DNA of 64,000 bases from Nocardioides oceani (lineage in GTDB: Bacteria; Actinomycetota; Actinomycetes; Propionibacteriales; Nocardioidaceae): positions 832,060-896,059 of the forward strand of contig NZ_JAUHJQ010000001.1 in the NCBI RefSeq assembly GCF_030412965.1, in the 5' to 3' direction. The notes under the pieces were generated by a model. It was not told where the DNA came from and did no database searches. It was given only the letters and a program-made list of their open reading frames with translations. Made by a program: the position numbers and the translations under genes. How positions within the stretch are numbered: the stretch's first letter is position 1; every line of letters begins with the position of its first letter. Below are positions 25,427-34,139 of this stretch, piece after piece.

Positions 25427-25432
25427 AGGCTA
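25427..25432 (-). promoter_or_regulatory. -10 element of the kinase gene (leaderless)
   Basis: The minus strand reads TAGCCT followed after 7 nt by the ATG of the kinase. It supports the start in the glycine-loop frame and so the frameshift. Confidence 0.5.
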
Positions 25433-25472
25433 GACGAGGGCCGGCGGCCGGCGGCTCGGTCCGGCTGACCGC

Positions 25473-26690
25473 TCAGGTGCGCGGCTCGACGATGGCGACC
25501 ATCTCGAAGTGCATGGGGTCGGTGTAGCGCCAGTCGCCGCCCCAGCCGAAGCCCCACTTCTTGAAGATGCTCACCACCGTGCGGTCGATCTCCCCGACGG
25601 TGCCGCGCAGGTTGCCGGGGACGTTGAAGTCGAGTGCGAGGCCGAAGGAGTGGTTGGAGAGCTTGGTGGAGCCGGCGATGAAGCGCGGGTAGTAGCACCC
25701 GGCGTACTCGTCGGGGTGGATCTCGTCGGCCAGGCCGCGCTCGACGACCTCGGTCAGCGCGGCGCGCAGCTGCGGGAAGATCGCCTTGTTGCAGGTGACC
25801 GAGCCGAGGATCGGCACCGGCTCGGTGCGGATGTGCTCGGTGACCCAGGCCGGGTCGGGTGCGATCCGGCCGCCGCCGAGCACGGTGTAGTTGAAGGTGC
25901 CGACCGCGTCGGCGACGCTGCCGACGAGGAACGCGGTCTGCTGGACGCTCGTGTCGAGGTCGGGCCCGAGGATCTGCACCGAGGCCTCGTCACCGGCGAT
26001 CTGCTGGATCGGCTTGCGCAGCGCCTGCGGCGAGGTGATGTCGGCCGAGACGAGCAGCGCGTTGCCGGGCTTCATCTCCAGCAGCTCGCCCCACTTCTCG
26101 TTGACGACGGCGTCGATCTGGGGGACCTGGGCGACGTACGCGCCGACGTGGGCCTTGGGCGCGCCCGTGGCGTTGCCGAGGGAGAGGAACCCCTGCCGGT
26201 CCATGGGGATCTTCTTCTTCATCGTCGGCAGCACGGCGATCTCGCCCGCGGCCACCCGCTTCCACGCCTCGAGGAGGCGGGCGCTGGGCGGTTCGAGGAA
26301 GCGGCGGTACGTCGCCGGGTCGACGGCCGCGAGGTTGATGACCTTGTCCTCGACCGGGACCTGCGCCATCGCCAGCGGCTCGACCGCGTCGACGCCCTTC
26401 AGTCCCTCGATCCGCTCGACCATGTCGGCGCTGAGCGAGTCCTGGCTGTAGACCAGCATGTCCGGCCCCTGCAGCGGAGTGCCGCGCAGCGGGCCGGGCG
26501 GCTCGACGGCGAAGTCGCCCGCGGGCGCGGCGGTGCTGCCGCCCGACTGCGGCGCGGCGGCCGCGGTCGTGCCGCCGGCGGGGGTCCCGGGAGCCGGCGC
26601 GGGGGTGGGCTCGGACCCGCCACCGCACGCGCCGAGCAGCAGCGCCGCGGCCACGACGAGCGGCACGCTCCGGGCACGCATCGGTCCCAC
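25473..26690 (-). CDS. Lipoprotein with C-terminal M15 (D-Ala-D-Ala carboxypeptidase-like) domain
   Basis: The 405-residue protein begins with a lipoprotein signal (VVAAALLLGACGGG, lipobox cysteine about residue 22) and a Pro/Ala/Ser-rich linker. A middle region of unknown fold follows (residues about 80-280). The C-terminal third has the M15-type zinc residues in STKLSNHSFGLALDFN (His and Asp) and DPMHFEMV (His), with WGFGWGGDW between. It should cut peptidoglycan peptides or D-Ala termini at the membrane surface. The GTG at 26690 is preferred over the ATG at 26681 because GGAGG lies 4 nt before it. A TACCCT (26724-26719) is the likely -10. Confidence 0.82.
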   Translation of the reverse strand: MGPMRARSVPLVVAAALLLGACGGGSEPTPAPAPGTPAGGTTAAAAPQSGGSTAAPAGDFAVEPPGPLRGTPLQGPDMLVYSQDSLSADMVERIEGLKGVDAVEPLAMAQVPVEDKVINLAAVDPATYRRFLEPPSARLLEAWKRVAAGEIAVLPTMKKKIPMDRQGFLSLGNATGAPKAHVGAYVAQVPQIDAVVNEKWGELLEMKPGNALLVSADITSPQALRKPIQQIAGDEASVQILGPDLDTSVQQTAFLVGSVADAVGTFNYTVLGGGRIAPDPAWVTEHIRTEPVPILGSVTCNKAIFPQLRAALTEVVERGLADEIHPDEYAGCYYPRFIAGSTKLSNHSFGLALDFNVPGNLRGTVGEIDRTVVSIFKKWGFGWGGDWRYTDPMHFEMVAIVEPRT

Positions 26691-26758
26691 AGGTCCTCCC
26701 TCCCGAGCTCCCCCACCCAGGGTAGGCCGGTCCGGCAACGCCCGCTCGGGAAGCCCGC

Positions 26759-28150
26759 TCACTCCTCGAGCACGTCGGGCCGGACCGCGAACCACGAGAC
26801 CAGCCCGCCGAGCACGAGGAGGACGGCGCAGGCGAGCATCGCGGAGCGGTACGCCGCGTCGAGGGCGACCGGGTCGGCGTACTGCTCGCCGCCGAGGCCG
26901 ACGGCGACCGGCAGCGCGGCGACGGCCAGCAGCGAACCGGCTCGCGCGACGGCGTTGTTGACCCCGCTCGCCAGCCCCGCCTGCTCGTCGGGGGCGGCCG
27001 CCAGCACGGTGGCCGTCAGCGGCGCGACCATGAGCGCCAGGCCCAGCCCGAAGACGGTCAGCCCGGGCAGCACGTCGGCGACGTAGTCGACGTCCTCGCC
27101 GACGGCCAGGAGCAGGAGCACGCCGACCGCCATCACGATCGGGCCGACGGTCATCGGGATGCGCGGGCCGATCCGGGCGCCGAGCGCGCCCCCGCGGGCG
27201 GCGAGCAGCAGCATGCAGACGGTCACCGGCAGCGTCGCGGTGCCGGCGGCCAGCGCGGCGTACCCCCCGACGGTCTGCAGCTGGATGACGAGGAAGAACA
27301 TCACCGCCCCGAGCGCGGCGTAGACCAGGAGCGTCATCGCGTTCGCGGCGCTGAAGGTGCGGTCGGCGAAGAGCCCCGGCTCCAGCATCGGGTCCGGGCG
27401 ACGGCGCTCGACCACCACGAAGGCGACGAGCGCCAGGACGGCGAGGGCCCCCGCGGGCAGGGCGAGGCCGTCGCCCCACTGGATGAGGGCGTACGTCGTG
27501 CCGGCCAGGCCGAGGGTCGCGAGGGCGGCGCCGGGCAGGTCCAGCCGCCCGGACGCGTGCGGGTCGCGGGTCTCCGGCACGGCCCGCAGCGCGACGACCA
27601 CGGTGAGCGCGGCCAGGGGCAGGTTGACCAGGAAGATCCACCGCCAGCTCGCGTGGTCGATGAGCACGCCGCCGACGAACGGCCCGACCGCGGTGGCGAT
27701 GCCGCCGAGGCCCGACCAGGCGCCGATCGCCCGCGGCCGGTCCTCGGCCACGAAGGCGCCCTGGATCATCGCGAGGCTGCCGGGGGTGAGCAGCGCCCCG
27801 CCGACGCCCTGGAGCACGCGCGCGGCGATGAGCGTCTCCGCGGTCGGCGCCAGCCCGCAGGCCAGCGAGGCGAGCGCGAACCACACCGTGCCGACGACGA
27901 ACACGCGGCGGCGGCCGAACCGGTCGCCGAGCGACCCGCCGAGGAGGATCAGGCTGGCCAGGGAGAGCAGGTAGCCGTTGGTCACCCACTGCAGCTGGGC
28001 GAGCGAGGCGTCGAGGTCCTCGCCGATCCGCACCAGCGCGACGTTGACGACCGTGCCGTCGAGGAGGGTCAGCCCGGAGCCGAGCGTCGCGGCGGCGACC
28101 ACGGCCCGGCCGGTCGGCGTGCCGAGCCGGACCGCGGCGGGGCCGCTCAC
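26759..28150 (-). CDS. MFS exporter, DHA2 (EmrB/QacA) family, regulated by adjacent TetR
   Basis: The 463-residue protein is a multidrug-type proton antiporter. Motifs include LLDGTVVNVALVRIGEDL in helix 1, GGSLGDRFGRRRVF (motif A) and a helix 5 motif C region around GIATAVGPFVGGVLI. The GTG start overlaps the tetR stop in the sequence GTGA, so the two are translationally coupled. The pair forms a typical TetR-exporter unit in which the regulator senses the exported compound. The substrate is unknown. Confidence 0.9.
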   Translation of the reverse strand: MSGPAAVRLGTPTGRAVVAAATLGSGLTLLDGTVVNVALVRIGEDLDASLAQLQWVTNGYLLSLASLILLGGSLGDRFGRRRVFVVGTVWFALASLACGLAPTAETLIAARVLQGVGGALLTPGSLAMIQGAFVAEDRPRAIGAWSGLGGIATAVGPFVGGVLIDHASWRWIFLVNLPLAALTVVVALRAVPETRDPHASGRLDLPGAALATLGLAGTTYALIQWGDGLALPAGALAVLALVAFVVVERRRPDPMLEPGLFADRTFSAANAMTLLVYAALGAVMFFLVIQLQTVGGYAALAAGTATLPVTVCMLLLAARGGALGARIGPRIPMTVGPIVMAVGVLLLLAVGEDVDYVADVLPGLTVFGLGLALMVAPLTATVLAAAPDEQAGLASGVNNAVARAGSLLAVAALPVAVGLGGEQYADPVALDAAYRSAMLACAVLLVLGGLVSWFAVRPDVLEE

Positions 28151-28737
28151 CCCACCCGCAGACGCAGCACGCGGCCGGCGAGCCAGGCGATCCCGTCGGC
28201 GGTCTGCGCCGGCGGGGCCGAGGGCTGCATGACGTGGCTGAGCACGACCCGGACGACCATGTCGATGGCGGCGACGAGCTGCTCGGGCTCCAGGTCCACG
28301 TCGTACGGCGCCACCCGCTCGGAGACCACGGCCTGCGCGGCGCTGAGCAGCGACTCGGCCTGCGTGGTGAGCAGCGGCAGCAGCTCGGTGTCGGCGCCGT
28401 GGGTCGCGCTCACCACCGCGTGCAGCAGCGGGTTGTCCTGGGCCAGCTCGAGGACCGCGCGGGTCGCCCCCCGGATCGCGGCCACCAGGTCGTCGGGGTG
28501 GTGGTCGAAGGAGAGCGTCACGACGCCGAGGAAGCGGTCGAGCTCGCGGGCCACCATCGCCTCGGCCAGCCCCGCCTTGGTGCCCATCTCGTTGTACACG
28601 GTCTGCCGGCTCACGCCGACCTCGTCGGCGAGGCGCACCATCGTGACGCGGGACCAGCCCAGCTCGGTCGTCATCCGCACCGCGGCGTCGACCACCCGGT
28701 CGCGCGTCGTGGTCGGCGCTGCGGCGGGCGGGGTCAT
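28147..28737 (-). CDS. TetR family transcriptional regulator, coupled to the MFS exporter
   Basis: The 196-residue protein has a TetR DNA-binding domain (about 10-58) with WSRVTMVRLADEVGVSRQTV and the following YNEMGTKAGLAEAM. The C-terminal ligand domain is of normal size. The ATG is set by TAGACT (28750-28745) 7 nt upstream. It is cotranscribed with the exporter. It also lies 91 nt downstream of the alkane hydroxylase/ferredoxin genes, where alkane clusters often carry a TetR gene (AlkU), so a role in alkane sensing is an alternative. Confidence 0.85.
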   Translation of the reverse strand: MTPPAAAPTTTRDRVVDAAVRMTTELGWSRVTMVRLADEVGVSRQTVYNEMGTKAGLAEAMVARELDRFLGVVTLSFDHHPDDLVAAIRGATRAVLELAQDNPLLHAVVSATHGADTELLPLLTTQAESLLSAAQAVVSERVAPYDVDLEPEQLVAAIDMVVRVVLSHVMQPSAPPAQTADGIAWLAGRVLRLRVG

Positions 28738-28744
28738 GACGACC

Positions 28745-28750
28745 AGTCTA
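28745..28750 (-). promoter_or_regulatory. -10 element of the tetR-MFS operon (leaderless)
   Basis: TAGACT on the minus strand lies 7 nt before the ATG at 28737. It indicates that the regulator is transcribed separately from the upstream ferredoxin gene. Confidence 0.5.
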
Positions 28751-28828
28751 GGAAGGTGACCTCGGGCCGGCGTCCGGACGGTGGGGGGACGCGCCGGCCA
28801 CCGGCACGAGGTCGTCTGGAACCGGCCC

Positions 28829-29044
28829 TCAGGCCGGGTCGAGGCGCAGGGCCAGGACCGGGCAGGCCTCCACGGCGGCGTGGACCCGCCCGCGGTCGGC
28901 CTCGGCCGGCGTCTCGTCCAGGACGTGCATGACCTCGTCGTCGTCGAGCTCGAAGTAGTCCGAGGCCATCGCCTCGCACATCCCGAGCCCCTCGCACAGG
29001 TCGCGGTCCACGGTGATCCGCACCGCGCCGGTGGGCGCGCCCAT
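28829..29044 (-). CDS. Small [3Fe-4S]-type ferredoxin
   Basis: This 71-residue ferredoxin has the cysteine pattern C-x5-C ... C-P (CEGLGMC near residues 17-23 and ACPVLAL near 61), as in single-cluster ferredoxins that serve actinobacterial P450s. Cluster type is inferred from the spacing. Its ATG shares one base with the stop of the alkane hydroxylase gene (TGATG), so it is coupled to it. It may pass electrons to the hydroxylase or to a P450 elsewhere. The hydroxylase already carries its own rubredoxin, which makes a second electron carrier in the operon noteworthy. Confidence 0.85.
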   Translation of the reverse strand: MGAPTGAVRITVDRDLCEGLGMCEAMASDYFELDDDEVMHVLDETPAEADRGRVHAAVEACPVLALRLDPA

Positions 29045-30492
29045 CAGGCGTCCGCCCGGGCCAGCGGCACGAAGTCGACCTTCTCGCGCACCCCGCAGTC
29101 GGGGCAGCACCAGTCCTGCGGGATGTCGGCCCAGGCGGTGCCGGCGGCGAAGCCCTCGTGCTCGTCGCCGGTCTCGACGTCGTAGACGTAGTCGCAGCTC
29201 GGGCAGCGGGCGGCGAGCACCTCCTCGACCGCACCGGGCGTGAGGTCCGCGCGCTCGGCGGCGGTGGGCTCCACGACCGGGGCGGGGTACGCCGCGAGGA
29301 CCTTCTCCCGCTTGCCCGGCTGGATGTTCGCGCGGCTCATGTCGCCGCCGAAGTGGCCGTGCACGCGGGGGTCCATCACCCGGCGCCAGACCGGCGGGAA
29401 CAGTGCGAGCACGATCATCCCGGCGTACCCCGTGGGCAGGACCGGGGACTCCTCGAAGTCCCGCAGCGTCTGGTAGCGGCGCGTGGGGTTCGCGTGGTGG
29501 TCGCTGTGCCGCTGCAGGTGGTAGAGCAGCACGTTGGTCGCGATGTTGTTGGAGTTCCACGAGTGCGAGGGGTCCACGCGCTCGTAGCGCTGCCGCTCGC
29601 CGGCGCCGACCTTCTGCCGCAGCATCCCGTAGTGCTCCATGTAGTTGACGACCTCGAGCAGCGAGAAGCCGATCACGGCCTGGAGCGCGAGGTAGGGCAG
29701 CACCTCGACGCCGAGCCAGGCGACGACCGCGCCCCAGAGCACCGCCGACATCAGCCACGCGTTGAGCACGTCGTTGCCGAGGCGGAAGGGGTGCTGCTGC
29801 TTGCGGGCGTAGCGGCGCTTCTCCAGGTGCCACGCCGAGCGCAGCGAGCCGAGGACCGTGCGCGGCCAGAACCGGTAGAAGCTCTCGCCGACGCGCGAGG
29901 ACGCCGGGTCCTCCGGGGTGGCGACGCGGACGTGGTGACCGCGGTTGTGCTCGATGTAGAAGTGCCCGTAGAAGCTCTGCGCGAGCGCGATCTTCGACAG
30001 CCAGCGCTCGTGGCTCTCCTTCTTGTGGCCGAGCTCGTGGGCGGTGTTGATGCCGATGCCGCCGATGCAGCCGATCGAGATCGCCAGGCCGACGGCCTCC
30101 CACGTCGCCAGGTCGCCGGCGCCCCGGCCGATCCCGGAGAGCGGGTCGCCCGCGGCGATGAGGTACATCGCGCCGAGGAACCCGGCGTACTGCACCGGGA
30201 GGAACAGGTAGGTGATCCACCGGTAGTACCGGTCCTGCTCGAGTGCCTCGATCACGTCGTCGGGCGGGTTCGAGCGGTCGAGACCGGCGACCAGGTCGAT
30301 CGCGGGCACGATCACCAGGATCACGACCGGGCCGATCCAGAAGAACCCGCCGAAGCCGGTCAGCTTCCACCCGGCGTACGCCAGGAAGGCCAGGGACGGG
30401 ACCACCAGGCCGATCAGCCACAGGTAGCGCTTCTTGTCCGTCCACTGCTCGGTCGAGCCCTGGGGGACGGTCGTGTTCGGGATGGCGCTCAT
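29044..30492 (-). CDS. alkB: Alkane 1-monooxygenase fused to rubredoxin
   Basis: The 482-residue protein is a membrane di-iron hydroxylase of the AlkB family with a C-terminal rubredoxin. About six helices carry the histidine motifs AHELGHKK (near 149), HNRGHHVRVATPED (near 177), NYMEHYG (near 279) and LQRHSDHHANPTRRYQ (near 324). Rubredoxin cysteines are in RCPSCDYVYD (near 429) and WCCPDCG. It oxidises medium or long n-alkanes to 1-alkanols in the inner membrane, and the fused rubredoxin supplies electrons. Such fusions occur in actinobacteria. AGGAGG 7 nt upstream supports the ATG. The ribosome-binding site and start are also present as an inverted copy 50 nt upstream. Confidence 0.95.
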   Translation of the reverse strand: MSAIPNTTVPQGSTEQWTDKKRYLWLIGLVVPSLAFLAYAGWKLTGFGGFFWIGPVVILVIVPAIDLVAGLDRSNPPDDVIEALEQDRYYRWITYLFLPVQYAGFLGAMYLIAAGDPLSGIGRGAGDLATWEAVGLAISIGCIGGIGINTAHELGHKKESHERWLSKIALAQSFYGHFYIEHNRGHHVRVATPEDPASSRVGESFYRFWPRTVLGSLRSAWHLEKRRYARKQQHPFRLGNDVLNAWLMSAVLWGAVVAWLGVEVLPYLALQAVIGFSLLEVVNYMEHYGMLRQKVGAGERQRYERVDPSHSWNSNNIATNVLLYHLQRHSDHHANPTRRYQTLRDFEESPVLPTGYAGMIVLALFPPVWRRVMDPRVHGHFGGDMSRANIQPGKREKVLAAYPAPVVEPTAAERADLTPGAVEEVLAARCPSCDYVYDVETGDEHEGFAAGTAWADIPQDWCCPDCGVREKVDFVPLARADA

Positions 30493-30567
30493 CGACGTAC
30501 CTCCTGCCGGTGCGGTTGACAGAACCGTAGGGTCTGTACACCCCGTTTGACAAGAGGTACGTCGATG
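30490..30567. promoter_or_regulatory. alkB promoter flanked by a 14-bp inverted repeat that contains the ribosome-binding site and start codon
   Basis: On the minus strand the alkB ribosome-binding site and start read GAGGTACGTCGATG (30503-30490). The identical 14-mer occurs on the plus strand at 30554-30567, followed at once by TAA. Between them lies a likely alkB promoter with TTGTCA and TACGGT about 18 nt apart, and a second inverted repeat ACAGAACC/GGGTCTGT (7 of 8 pairs) around the -10. A transcript started upstream of 30567 would fold the ribosome-binding site into a 14-bp stem. The inner palindrome is a candidate operator. Confidence 0.65.
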
Positions 30568-30597
30568 TAAACCTGCCGGACTGCGAATGGGGCGCTG

Positions 30598-30689
30598 TTT
30601 CATCGGCCGGCCGACGAATCTCGCGGAGGGACGATGAAGTTTCATCGGCCAGCCGCCACGTTCATCGGCCGGCCGATGAAGCTCCCGGT
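30598..30689. repeat. Dispersed palindromic intergenic repeat, family 2, copy C
   Basis: The 92-nt element holds two copies of the 20-bp palindrome TTCATCGGCCGGCCGATGAA (30661-30680 perfect, 30599-30618 with one change) and a shorter palindrome CGATGAA-gt-TTCATCG between them. It aligns without gaps and in the same orientation to 34140-34231, at about 80 percent identity by hand. It lies between alkB and the ABC permease gene and encodes nothing evident. Confidence 0.82.
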
Positions 30690-30728
30690 GGGCCGCTGAA
30701 ACTGGCGCGGCCGCGAGCCGGCCCGCGG

Positions 30729-31484
30729 TCAGGCGTTCTCGCGCCGGAAGACCGCCGTGCCCCACCAGACGGCGAGGCCGAAGAGCACGACCGTCCAGCC
30801 GACGCCCCAGCCCATCGTGGAGGCGTCGAACTCGCCGAAGAACGCACCGCGGACGGCGTCGACGACGTGGCGGATCGGCATGAAGTCGGCCAGCGTGTCG
30901 AGCCAGGCCGCGCCGAAGCTCATCGGGAGCAGGATCCCGGACAGCAGCAGCACCGGCATCATCACGAGATTGATGACCGGCGCCATCACGTCCTCGCTCT
31001 TGACGGTGAGCGCGAACGCGTTGGACGCCGCGGCGCAGGCCCCGCCGAGCAGGATCGTCAGCACGATGCCGAGCAGGATGCCGCCGGGGTTCCAGTCCAT
31101 GCCCATCACCAGGCCGAGCGCGACGAGGATCAGCGCCTGGACGAGCAGCTGCAGCAGGTCACGGCCCAGCCGACCCATCAGCAGCGCCGACCGGCTCGCC
31201 GGGGTCACCCGCTCGGCCTCGATCACGCCCTCGCGCCACTCCCCGATCAGGCTGAACCCGGCGAAGAACGCGCCGAAGATGCCCAGCTGGACGAGCATCC
31301 CGGGGACGAACCAGGTGTACTGGTTGACGCCGAGCTGGCCGATCACCGGCTCGAGCAGCGGCCCGAACAGCAGCAGGTAGAGCACCGGCTGCAGCATCCC
31401 GATGATCACCCAGGCCGGGTTGCGCAGGTTCATCCGCAGCTGGCGGTTGAAGACGATCGACGTCTCGCGCAGGAAGGTGGTCAT
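30729..31484 (-). CDS. ABC-2 type exporter permease (DrrB-like)
   Basis: The 251-residue membrane protein has six predicted helices and an ABC-2 permease pattern, with a hydrophobic stretch NPAWVIIGMLQPVLYLLLFG near the N-terminus and PVLLLSGILLPMSF near residue 180. It pairs with the ATPase gene, whose stop overlaps its ATG in the sequence ATGA. The two resemble the DrrAB-type exporters for antibiotics or lipids. The substrate is unknown and no biosynthetic cluster is adjacent. Confidence 0.9.
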   Translation of the reverse strand: MTTFLRETSIVFNRQLRMNLRNPAWVIIGMLQPVLYLLLFGPLLEPVIGQLGVNQYTWFVPGMLVQLGIFGAFFAGFSLIGEWREGVIEAERVTPASRSALLMGRLGRDLLQLLVQALILVALGLVMGMDWNPGGILLGIVLTILLGGACAAASNAFALTVKSEDVMAPVINLVMMPVLLLSGILLPMSFGAAWLDTLADFMPIRHVVDAVRGAFFGEFDASTMGWGVGWTVVLFGLAVWWGTAVFRRENA

Positions 31485-32539
31485 CGCGCGGCTCCCGTGC
31501 TCGTCGTGGTGGTCGTCGGAGACGGCGTCGCCCCCGCCTCCGGGGGTACGCCGCCGGGCGGGTCGGTCGCCTCGGCCGTGGCCTCGGCGTCCCGCAGCGA
31601 CCGGCCGGTCAGGGTGAGGAACACGTCGTCGAGGGTCGGCCGGGCCACCTCGATCGAGTCGAGGGCGACCCCGGCCGACTCCAGGTCGCGCAGCAGGCCC
31701 GGCACCGCGCGGCCGGCGCGGGAGACCCGGCCCCGGACGTGGCGGCCCTCGACGGCGACGTCGGGGGCCAGCGACCCGAGCTTGTCGCGGGCGACCGCGA
31801 CGTGCTCGTCGGCGCTGACCTCGAGGTCGACCAGGTCGCCGGCCACCTGCGCCTTGAGGTTGTCACTGGTGTCGCTGGCGACGATCCGGCCACGGTCGAT
31901 GATCACGATGCGGTCGGCCAGCGCGTCGGCCTCGTCGAGGTAGTGCGTCGTGAGGAACACCGTCGCGCCCTGCTCGGTGCGCAGGCCCGCGATGTGCTCC
32001 CACAGGTTGGCCCGCGCCTGCGGGTCCAGCCCCGTCGTCGGCTCGTCGAGGAAGACCAGCGACGGCGAGTGGATGAGCCCCATGACGATGTCGAGGCGGC
32101 GCTTCTGCCCGCCCGACATGTTCTTGGGCATCCGGCGCCACAGGCCGTCGAGCTGGAGCCGGTCGAAGAGCTCCTGGCCCTTCGCGACGGCGTCCTTGCG
32201 CGACATCCCGTAGAGCATCCCGTGGTCGACGACCTCGTCGCCGGCGTAGGCGCCGGAGAAGGTCGAGCCGACCTGGCTGCAGTAGCCGATGCTGCGCCGC
32301 ACCTGCACCGGCTGCGTCGCCACGTCGTACCCCGCGACGGTCGCCGTGCCGGCGGTCGGTCGCAGCAGGGTGGTGAGCATCCGCAGGGTGGTGGTCTTGC
32401 CGGCCCCGTTGGGGCCGAGGAAGCCGACCACCTCCCCCTCCTCGACGTCGAGGTCGACGCCGTCGACGGCGTGGACCTCCTTGCGCTCCTTCCCACGACC
32501 GGTGTGGAAGGTCTGCACGAGCCCTCGTGCGTGGATCAT
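31481..32539 (-). CDS. ABC exporter ATP-binding protein (DrrA-like)
   Basis: The 352-residue ATPase has Walker A GPNGAGKTTT (about 42-51), the signature MSGGQKRRLDIVMGL, Walker B VFLDEPTTGLDP and H-loop LTTHYLDEADALAD. The extra C-terminal region after residue 220 is typical of the daunorubicin-resistance DrrA group, ending in a Thr/Pro-rich tail. GGAG 5 nt before the ATG at 32539 sets the start; an upstream in-frame extension is unlike protein. It forms an operon with the permease. Confidence 0.92.
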   Translation of the reverse strand: MIHARGLVQTFHTGRGKERKEVHAVDGVDLDVEEGEVVGFLGPNGAGKTTTLRMLTTLLRPTAGTATVAGYDVATQPVQVRRSIGYCSQVGSTFSGAYAGDEVVDHGMLYGMSRKDAVAKGQELFDRLQLDGLWRRMPKNMSGGQKRRLDIVMGLIHSPSLVFLDEPTTGLDPQARANLWEHIAGLRTEQGATVFLTTHYLDEADALADRIVIIDRGRIVASDTSDNLKAQVAGDLVDLEVSADEHVAVARDKLGSLAPDVAVEGRHVRGRVSRAGRAVPGLLRDLESAGVALDSIEVARPTLDDVFLTLTGRSLRDAEATAEATDPPGGVPPEAGATPSPTTTTTSTGAAR

Positions 32540-32700
32540 CCGCGCTCCTTCGCTGTCTGGCCGGGTCCGCCTGGCCCGGGCAGTGTCCCGGCGCGCCCCC
32601 GCGCGGGGCGAGCCGATTTCCGCCGTGCTCGCACCGCGCAGGACCACAGACCGGCCCGGCGGCCCGGACTCATCGGCCCCGGACGTGGTGGGATGGGCCG

Positions 32701-33450
32701 ATGGCCACCACGACCACCCCCATCGGCATCGACTTCGGCGGCACGGGCATCAAGGGGGCACCGGTCGACCTCGCGGCCGGCGACTTCGCCGCCGAGCGGG
32801 TCCGGGTCCGGACCCCGAAGCCGTCGACCCCGGACGTCGTCGCCGCGGTGTTCCGCGAGCTGCTGGACGCCTTCCCCGACGTGGACGGGCCGGTCGGCGT
32901 GACCGTCCCGGGCATCGTCCGCCGTGGCGTCGTCGGCTCGGCCGCCAACATCGACCCCGCGTGGGTCGGCACCGACGCCGACGCGCTGTTCACCGAGGCC
33001 ACCGGCCGCGAGGTGCACGTCGTCAACGACGCGGACGCCGCCGGCCTCGCCGAGGTGCGGTACGGCGCGGCGCGTGGTCGCGACGGCCTGGTCGTCGTCA
33101 CCACCCTCGGCACCGGCATCGGCTCCGCGCTCGTCCACGACGGCCGGCTGGTCCCCAACAGCGAGCTCGGCCACCTCGTGATCGACGGCCACGTCGCTGA
33201 GCACCGCGCCGCCAACAGCGCCCGGGAGCGCGAGGACCTCTCGATGGCGGCGTGGGCCGAGCGGCTGACGGCGTACTACCGCCACCTCGAGCGGCTCTTC
33301 TCCCCCGACCTGTTCGTCGTGGGCGGCGGGATCAGCAAGCGGGCCGACGAGTTCCTGCCGCTGCTGCGGCTCGACACCGAGATCGTGCCGGCCACGCTGC
33401 GCAACAAGGCGGGCGTCGTCGGCGCCGCGCTGCACGCCGTCGGCGGCTGA
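32701..33450 (+). CDS. ppgK: Polyphosphate glucokinase
   Basis: The 249-residue ROK-fold kinase phosphorylates glucose with polyphosphate, and in many cases also ATP. It shows the phosphate loop DFGGTGIKG (11-19), [12 protein letters not shown], and the PpgK-specific C-terminal pattern [20 protein letters not shown] with [11 protein letters not shown]. The ROK zinc motif CxCGxxGC is absent, as in this family. The ATG at 32701 fits the family N-terminus. It supplies glucose 6-phosphate, the substrate of the zwf-edd-eda operon at 40-44.5 kb. Confidence 0.92.
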   Translation: MATTTTPIGIDFGGTGIKGAPVDLAAGDFAAERVRVRTPKPSTPDVVAAVFRELLDAFPDVDGPVGVTVPGIVRRGVVGSAANIDPAWVGTDADALFTEATGREVHVVNDADAAGLAEVRYGAARGRDGLVVVTTLGTGIGSALVHDGRLVPNSELGHLVIDGHVAEHRAANSAREREDLSMAAWAERLTAYYRHLERLFSPDLFVVGGGISKRADEFLPLLRLDTEIVPATLRNKAGVVGAALHAVGG

Positions 33451-33515
33451 CCTCTTCCCAGGGGCGCCGGGCCACGGCACGATGCCCGGACGGAGTCCGG
33501 CTCGAGGAGGTCCCG

Positions 33516-34106
33516 GTGTCACGCACGCCGCTCGTCGTCGTACCCCTCGTCGTGCTGCTCCTCGCCGCGGCCGGCTTCGGCGCCCGGCTCCTGCTCGCCG
33601 ACCCGGACGCCGCCGACGCCTCGGGCGGCCCGGCCCGCTGCTGGGACGGCACCAGCAGCCGCGACGGCGTCGCGGGCTGCAGCCGTCCCCGCGGCCTCGA
33701 GGGCCTGGCCTGGGTCTTCCCGTCGATCGACCTCGACGACCCGGCCTGCTCGGGCGCGGAGGGCGAGCGACGGACCACCTGGCGCTGCCGCGTCCGGGTC
33801 GCCGGCGCACCCGTCGTGGTGACGTACGCCGCGGCGCGCGACGTGCGCGGGAACCTGCGGCGCCTGCGCCGGGTGTACGCCGCCGGCGACCGCGCCGCGG
33901 CTCGGGCGGCGGACGGCAGCGTCAACCGGTGGGTCTGGCGCCTCCCCGAGCCGGACGGGTCCGGCCTGGTGCGGCTGACCTCGGCCTACCGGGAGCACCC
34001 GTACGCGGTGACGGTCGCCGCGCCGACCGTCCAGGCCCGCGACCTGGCGCTGCGCCGGGTCGTCGAGCAGCGCGACCCCGCCGAGGTGCGCGGGATCCCG
34101 GACTGA
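33516..34106 (+). CDS. Membrane-anchored extracytoplasmic protein of unknown function
   Basis: The 196-residue product has a short N-terminal hydrophobic helix (LVVVPLVVLLLAAAGFGARLLL), then an extracellular domain with four cysteines (RCWDG, AGCSRP, DPACSG, WRCRV), likely two disulfides. The domain starts CWDG and includes LAWVFPSIDLDDPACS, a pattern I associate with uncharacterised actinobacterial proteins, some attached to Ser/Thr kinases. GAGGAGG 5 nt before the GTG sets the start. No function can be assigned. It may be cotranscribed with ppgK, 65 nt upstream. Confidence 0.7.
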   Translation: MSRTPLVVVPLVVLLLAAAGFGARLLLADPDAADASGGPARCWDGTSSRDGVAGCSRPRGLEGLAWVFPSIDLDDPACSGAEGERRTTWRCRVRVAGAPVVVTYAAARDVRGNLRRLRRVYAAGDRAAARAADGSVNRWVWRLPEPDGSGLVRLTSAYREHPYAVTVAAPTVQARDLALRRVVEQRDPAEVRGIPD

Positions 34107-34139
34107 GCCCTCGCCGGCGTCCGGCGCGGCAGTCGCGAG

